From Devosia insulae DS-56 (lineage in GTDB: Bacteria; Pseudomonadota; Alphaproteobacteria; Rhizobiales; Devosiaceae), in NCBI RefSeq assembly GCF_000970465.2, contig NZ_LAJE02000257.1, positions 1 to 64,000 on the forward strand: a stretch of DNA of 64,000 bases, read 5' to 3'. Under the pieces are notes generated by a model. That model was not told the origin of the DNA. It did not search any database and saw nothing but the letters and a program-made list of their open reading frames with translations. Below, one piece after another: positions 63,601 through 64,000 of the stretch. Every line of letters begins with the position of its first letter. Within the stretch, counting starts at the first letter, position 1. Position numbers and translations under genes: made by a program.

Positions 63601-64000
63601 ACGTCGATATCGGACTTGTCCTCGGCGGAAACCTTGATCGAGTCGCCGATGATGTCGGAGGTCGCGCCGTCGATCAGCGCCGAGGTCGCGACGGTGATGG
63701 CATTATGGGTGCCGGCGCCGGCGCCGCCGAGCGCGACGCCCACCGAGCCGCCGATGCCGATGGCCATGGAGGCAGCGACAACGGTGGCGTCGATCTTTCC
63801 TTCGGAGAGAGCGGTGACTTCCACCGCACCACCCGAAGTGACATCGCTGCTGCCGATCTGGGCCTTGACCTGCGCCTGCGTCGCCGCATCGCCCTTGATC
63901 AGGTTCTCGGCTACCGAAACGCCGAAGCCGACCGCAACGCCGTTGGACCCGCCGATACCGGCCGCGAATGCTGCAGCGACAATGGTGGCGTCGATATCTT
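45612..64000 (-). CDS. giant repeat-rich RTX-like surface protein/adhesin (N-terminus outside window)
   Basis: At least 6128 residues, open from the right window edge to the TAG at 45612. Visible order from N to C: (1) Gly/Ala/Val-rich 60-85-residue repeats with IDA...A.A...GVGV..G.G.A.N.I...AYI; (2) a long filamentous-haemagglutinin-like beta-helical region (about 53.9-61.5 kb); (3) Calx-beta-like segments with DDDKPAVLINETGG...VFENNAAGDDYTV (about 51.5-52.9 kb); (4) a nine-unit array of 57-residue VFGDNG repeats (49.0-50.6 kb); (5) classical GGxGxDxUx calcium-binding nonapeptides (46.2-48.9 kb); (6) an acidic C-tail with VNDEDDLDERDDLDHW. Strongly acidic, no transmembrane helix. It should be exported and form a long calcium-stabilised fibre. 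The genes behind it look like its exporter. Confidence 0.93.
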   Translation of the reverse strand, partial: DIDATIVAAAFAAGIGGSNGVAVGFGVSVAENLIKGDAATQAQVKAQIGSSDVTSGGAVEVTALSEGKIDATVVAASMAIGIGGSVGVALGGAGAGTHNAITVATSALIDGATSDIIGDSIKVSAEDKSDIDVLTGAASVALAVGSTGAGIALGIAVALNEISAGVTASAAGVAQLKTNSGNLTVNAKRDEKINAKAYAASFGAGFGSVGVAVSGAGAAAQNKIGGDVVASIASVASVDVTGSVLVEADSTSVIDATIAAVAVSVAAGATGVGVGIGISVALNTIGDWDDGGLTYQELIDTEDPLTTAELTTTAEVKAFIDKSKVTATGAVEVNAVSDQTIDATVVAAAGALAGGSVGVGVSAAGVYVENLIAVETSAYVSGTAATKAEIDAASVKINAENTSDIEALAGAASLAVGIGATGVGVSVGIAVAKNTIDGGVSAYATDADISVTDIVDRPSGANPPPAATPGTIQISATLDNTIEATSAAAAVAISGGAVGVSVSGGGAVALNTVLGSATAYAADSVLDAGGDISVTADSTSDIDAEVLAVAGSAAFGGVGVAASIGIGIARNNIGYVTNGADLAPTYDPIVVKAYLEDTEVETFGELSLEATSSETIDAKVISGSVAIAAGGVGVAAAGAGSETSNHVGVETSAYISGDGAGITAGDISIAASDTIDMEAYAGAASIAGAAGVYGGAASIAVTVADNFSKSAVKAYIKDAGAVTVTGTVAKDALGYLDRLEDGVVATPDPLQFQLGTGKVTIAATSDITLGATAELASVAVNLSIGPTLAGGGAETTNNVVVLTDAYIDHSTLNVNGDVEITADTDVTTTAVNRALTVAAGLFSLAVSGLDADTDIDIDNTARTLGTSSIDARDVTLRATATPSASAETEAATGGVLAVGVSKADVDVNVLSETKTANTTFTVRDLTLQAEEARASATANTAYASSQGIVGALIGADATVTNADHIGAISALLGAGTSIIASGTVAATARGDNRQRAASDSAAYGLVAAGATKATATSSSNTKAEVGANVSITAGDLVVRANGNDDNASSASPGAGGLVGIASGEADTVANVASEAKIGTNAQITLLANATTGATGALRLASDQNTLANNEIKTSSYGVISGNGTSATNDVNANSTARFANSADITASNISASAVNHFTKADIGTNVDGISAGAISIAGSEIRTDLSLRTLTIVEDNVTLTVENASPDAGGISLSTFNDIFYADTVAYKGGGVISGIGASSTLDTKDDADDDSDDGNGVTGTVQIGTNPATTSNSNIRIRSTGDVRLASNSEVDATIKVSVDNYGFLTASAAQSVLEINPVHNITIGGGAEIKALRHVRMLTGMDESFTRDSYRLATYADTLAGSVIPLDKVRNDSLLFITNRIDVMTGATVLSGGNVDVLADTFALANIISQGKSRNWASAISDGINSALGGAETFTSNGGSEVDSVVNVDGTIRTGLNRVVNVVIESVGGTNANPTAVITATGADGTPIDTVTVKLVKKQLTSNYIDELVKARVEYDKYRDDAQVRAFWQGEIKRLTRELIFLGLAEPPRDEVTGQIIPAIDPITGQQVVIPVLREVLTIVVDPIYASAGRIHVMADVLQGDGELDAPGDVSVSIENKTRAFLDIKGITIPENNGGVFLNGLQNEISASASEAEANGKIDTANTSNVTTKNNKDDTGFDHTWVAGDANFDITLTPGIRTDATILIKNSWQRSSTDEPWPGITVSGAIDAITSDVIIDNSVGSGDITVNAEIDANSVDLRTQGYVLIDLPPGSVYHSGGNPYEDWKAISTDGGVGDITSPAAGTNLVAQPPKPGITANRVSITAEFIDLNGVITSGKEDYVLNLNQATINEIALIEKGKPTTKQVLLKTASTGAFNAYWDVETKKIVIEEFRVPGGSITITGNLLNTGNGIIEALGGYVHVKVVNDTNYDVVIRQLDVRDRGAGTIRLNDKAKAANADGYKQTWYQVDDDGTVTVRESQYKLETTPGATNTAPDKREYVQVAGSTVATDYVAGVDGPYRETFVYKPQEGWRFGWTVGKVVETKDTSVYTTSKWLGIDAFSPDAFDALPSVITVIEGPSLIDNSIFFYFDTVDAASATDADAVHTYHEDEFNLTAQRFYKDLPTISHWYGTKDYRKQEDILSTDQTNGRHTIEADRPVTIRFTGYEEARVEIDSNGTGNVIIEGGILNETGLTKITSEGSIDTSHAESVVQGVRIELDAKNDIGADNMANVGETGGTLTNIKPINIDLVDKYPPGYFKTDTFAQLTATSRTGGVYLNEISGDMSVVSVTASQGDVVLVAQAGIVAAETAAGVFANGLVTGNSIDLIADRYVSQDQGLPDGAVGGIGNGSARPLQINSGALAEHRVTIKAVGDVAVRETVGDLRLIAAETQGNVYIKVDSGSLIDADFTVQKDLRSREQLLAGMWKDLQLTVGTGVNDKITDTLNGYESWKRQEYQAYWQMKGQFNGTTVKLTALEVAYYENLYTDPAEAADQIATLEASRTQQYLALKAIYEGYGDTQRPNIDAAYAQYWAYRTTQPNTAGSITITGAALTALQNQLRTEALFRNANATTPLDGAALDTFVTNFIATGVTAEQTRQTNDYHDLHKMFGRLGESAQTWDLTDSDGTKHKYLFAVGTVKADLTAGVKVWTEDELLYAFGSGIFKPVTDTETVIEANNVDTAGNLTIEANKNIGKVADALVITLGSTPASLTEDERVAIASAERQDIVFAKKVEQGLGVNFGNNALGKGTITRLSGSWTGYAVNDYIYVGGETTNATTKGGYYRIAAINGATITLVGENAAGVAEDAPQLGVEANRIVTIANAVLDPLAAANGVITHVIVAQRDDLDVAVDGVINAKAGGSIYLGSEQQVKVDKLEAGAAGTIRLKSSASIVNALSGSGVNFKALDIVLEAGDGGIGESNAVTVEMSTGGSLIARATEDVRITAPTSNMYVEAIYSRSGDVYLTTTLGSILDALGTDGEKIRANHISLTAGGSIGTATDAVEIVVTGAYSGVATNADTTGTVIATAAGDISLNAVERNFNVRKITSTAGNVYLGAELGSILDAEYNPQGTQLGADIIGNSVNLSARVAIGQAGNELEIDSSNQAAGKVRAFTDLESIYLAETTGDLNLDQVGTPTADSGSTQPLAFIVAMTGSILNARADTETDKRNIVSRRTFLSANQSIGSTSKSIVTEVGNLEGTALNGSAYVANLGELVVGDVNVNNSGVNALKGAVYIKASSPVIVKENTTASGVVEIWAEDDNEANGGEDALPDDITVKAGVTVQSTTSEVRLLAGDDLLVEGAVVSADPLLAKPAAVIMAATQIIIKVDYQVSGPDPDAEGGMADLKGIFTAPTITVTGGAQDDSVLFDLEALNGNTFVFGGAGNDTVTVNKLPTMTTYQGVVDADGVFGKDGTGRELRDELTIDGQDGSDLTVVNVQGTTSDYVINVVDTGSELDAGDVLRVEGSAAADVFLMRRNMIANMHRTGVDTYADAFERINYTADINGRVIVNGNDGDDEFYFDDTSAIMTVDGGVGDDLFQVGQVFATPRDAAAIESVEDRFETVEISFGAYLSKGISLPAVLYGGVGNDQFVVYSNQADLRLEGEDGNDEFVIRAFALAGSSNVKLNGGSGDDIIQYNVNAPVDIDGGAGFDKIVVLGTELDDNFVITKDGVYGAGLTVRISNAEAMEVDGLEGNDTFYVLSTAADVVTTLIGGLGSDTFNVAGDVTRTVVADNDGDEGSVTHTVQSSDPRYSGLFVRGLDLTATGASTNTVALDVGNGLDVLEDGGLAAVDSYTLTLPTAPVATVFVTISAAQASAMLTARPGGPGKTVLVSLDGVSFSESVTVAFTGANFAAGATIYVKADSDGAHEGESTVVISHSVISADPNYQNFLIPNVAVRVQDDDKPAVLINETGGNTQVFENNAAGDDYTVRLNKPPLAGEVVTVTLDAGTGIKLSTGVVVGASTITLKFGLFADAGQGILLWSDAQQIKVTSMNDGIDNRYASDVTHTVTSNLGGGVYAGGVDTARVRVEVVDTNTPGVEIIETDGSTQVSQSGQTDTYQIVLTAPPQPTPEEPNPWVRVNILVTGKAKPMLTGGVLQDAQGYYVRFTAANWNLPVTVTLEYDAAGLDSTEDVKVFSQQPHDLVAIQGPLFIEGGVGPTDRSITRAVVLPGETNPVVVRDIVDDNVPDLDQLVVFADTVQANQTGELTLDHISGLNMPSSPLVVDMGDGTTRSFARGITYGNMGVVEVLLGNGADTFTIRSTNEATLTVIHGGGKSDTITVDADVDAGGASLVRGPLVLFGDTSANGLRYSALPGAPNGTAYQFTEYGNDIIDATEANGIVVIDGGAGVDTLKGGAKTSFIAGGTGNDQITGGLGSNWIIGDSAFDVNYALRTVIIDDRATSAGADTITGSDSNDVILGDHGLITQAGFIDGTTIALTEGVLNMMSERAVIAVRTTNPSVGGNDIINAKAGKNIVFGGTGDDEITGVGGTDILFGDNGIARFANGIPTEIESTDPTYGGADKIKTYIGAAVVGNLRNVVVGGSGGDTIDVVAGDGTVNPGTAGDVVLGDNGWIVFDANAQVKSIISSFVDDGGKDVIKTSAGRNIVIGGADEDDITSGDEADTILGDNGAAFFAAGIAFRVETTATSKGGKDTIRAGAGRNIVMGGAGGDIITAGTGTSTILGDNGLALFSSLGVAQVVQTIAPEDYGNDEITIVDGDHILMGGSGADKITAGNGNSVVVGDNGVANFENGLLVALVSENTVYDGADIIKVGNGFNTVIGGGAGDDIDVKDGNSVVFGDSGYAKFLNNKATMAFSLQPDLGGIDKIRAGNGNAVIFGGAAGDDIANGTGNSTLFGDGGHAEFVDGVVQVAYSIAPSVGGKDTIVAGSGKNLVFGGADGDNLKVGTGNSVLFGDNGYAEFVNGALKTAYAIDPAIGGADTIETGDGDHVSIGGADGDSITTGAGSDIVFGDNAKVEFTDIAGVMTLTRAFSIAPNEGGNDTIRTNASNDIVIGGTGADTIYSGDGDDRVFGDHALFDIANPTNQLVISIYSGAADGGGADKIWAEAGNDMVYGQQGDDEIHGGAGDDDLVGGHNVVGGSDGDDTIYGDAGEDVILGDNGVIGRTITGGTSWKNYTFKLNPPITGRTPALLREFVLFDHADKIGGNDTLYGGDGEDRINGQRGNDTIYGDAGVDEIVGGLGADTIQGGADNDLILGDEGQILRALNADGSAVLNSNGTWHRDVVLEEVATAAGIVQLTSNLSGVDLATAEKLLGYDALLVAGRVLASGSDATITGGASQTVAIGINLEAAYDDIINGNDGDDILFGQRGNDRLNGDAGNDIIFGDRASNNAAFATDLPGIVNAYRVIAADAALGLALPVFGQVVVPSVNLLPSELTPYQPQLEVYPSADGFAGDMAGRTNLSITAGGKYSILAAVQGNVTRASAAIYGNDEINGGEGADTIFGDDGRIAADTGTGFVTIDENLAGLSVTMQNLMTNFSSLAFAQNARLGGSTTVTIGKDTINGDGGNDTVFGDTGTVLVPARMMVLDGANDQAAVLALNAQLFKLQTALADLSYTVHAAGTKVIAKYVTEKGIVGTYDPKKAVLIPATHTLDIGNDTINGGAGADMLVGDHGVTTLPSIMLTRPTPTRTYTAAAKAAIDAALKTQDTTLTNALNAHIARDHRIDASVNGGAAWLFGNQLGYKLAIGSDTINGGTEDDVIIGDTALIEVPAVFQGYSSAQAKSVADKMQDSFLKTIDALYMGNMGSAVALANAFGVQATLSRSGQSDWSSNGSVSNWLTNLSDPRQSKKPAMDYIKLNADTIHGNDGADIVVGDNSHVMPIVNGAGAAGVGSAVRILPIGEPGATQASTLRYSYDWGLYGKLHRTAVADVNLKSIYNIDTDKIYGDAGNDVLFGLQGDDEVHGGDGNDTVSGGNGYDTVGGGSGTNVVAFDRSRDKAVQTPGAKDSVKQTVDASANSAILGRTWLSPMLDALGKDVNRAAATGLLFGRNAPAVTTPSLPAAAVQKTIEAKVRPPVQEPFVFLPSVTAPAFEPINLATRAVDAKYHSARPLPADLITLLKANDIVIAVNDEDDLDERDDLDHWLYNILTGDFDLLPPVLGRQSGALVFDEETGGFMPLDD
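49035..50643 (-). repeat. nine tandem 57-residue (171-bp) repeats in the giant protein
   Basis: Units of the form GG.DTI.AG.G.N.V.GG..GD.I..G.GNSVLFGDNG.A.F..G....A..I.P.. recur with a 171-bp period; for example the codons for EFVNG near 49266 and EFVDG near 49437 are exactly 171 bp apart. Most units are 57 residues; one (DKIKTYIGAAVVGN...) is expanded and the last is a few residues longer. Each unit contains two RTX-like turns, so the array is a regular extension of the calcium-binding part. Confidence 0.8.
61600..63998 (-). repeat. Gly/Ala-rich 60-85-residue repeats at the N-terminal side
   Basis: Tandem imperfect units of the form (I)DA.V.A.A.A.A.GG.GVGV..G.G.A.N.I....AY..D..V.A.GD..V.A..T.D. 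One clean unit (around 62.5 kb) is 60 residues; others carry inserts of 10-25. At least eight copies are visible and the array continues past the window edge. Confidence 0.7.

Overview
The window comes from a high-GC bacterium, most likely an alphaproteobacterium of the Hyphomicrobiales (Rhizobiales; Devosia-like is a guess). The reasons are an SOS box of the alphaproteobacterial type GAAC-N7-GAAC in front of dnaE2, a sugar ABC operon with a SorC regulator like those of rhizobia, and the GC-rich codon use throughout. No rRNA or CRISPR is present. There are two tRNA genes (Pro-CGG and Gln-TTG).

Layout. 1-9.7 kb is a DNA-repair and accessory zone: an ATP-dependent NHEJ-type DNA ligase running off the left edge, an SRAP (YedK/HMCES-type) gene, a membrane alpha/beta hydrolase, a broken second SRAP copy, two uncharacterised genes, and dnaE2 with its own LexA box. 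8.8-12.7 kb holds a small mobile element: coiled-coil ORF, XRE-type regulator, a Cys-cluster protein, a 14-bp inverted repeat, an excisionase-like gene and a tyrosine integrase that overlaps it in another frame. 12.7-15.7 kb is a small island with a HEPN-motif protein, a DUF429 protein and a two-gene operon containing an Nmad2 (nucleotide-modification-associated) protein. It abuts the 3' side of tRNA-Pro.

16-30.6 kb is metabolic: mmsA, a LysR regulator, then a tightly packed catabolic operon (sugar ABC transporter, SorC regulator, aldo/keto reductase, GlpD/EryB-like flavoprotein, DhnA-type aldolase, FGGY kinase, GMC oxidoreductase), closed by a convergent cupin gene. The set predicts uptake, phosphorylation, oxidation and aldol cleavage of a polyol or rare pentose/tetrose.

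30.9-36.9 kb is a three-gene, translationally coupled operon: a small CarboxypepD_reg-like beta-domain protein, a trypsin-like protease with an N-terminal effector-associated-like domain, and a 1549-aa STAND-type NTPase with a comparable N-terminal domain and a long helical-repeat sensor. It looks like a protease-effector conflict (immunity or cell-suicide) system.

36.9-64 kb is all on the minus strand: a giant surface protein (at least 6128 aa visible, N-terminus outside the window) followed by an outer-membrane beta-barrel, a DUF3467 protein, a GAF-HlyD fusion, a PqqD-like/M50-protease/HlyD fusion, a shortened SecA-like ATPase and a periplasmic HlyD-type adaptor. I read this as a giant adhesin with a dedicated export apparatus that lacks an ABC ATPase. 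This cluster and the protease/STAND operon are the two most interesting items.
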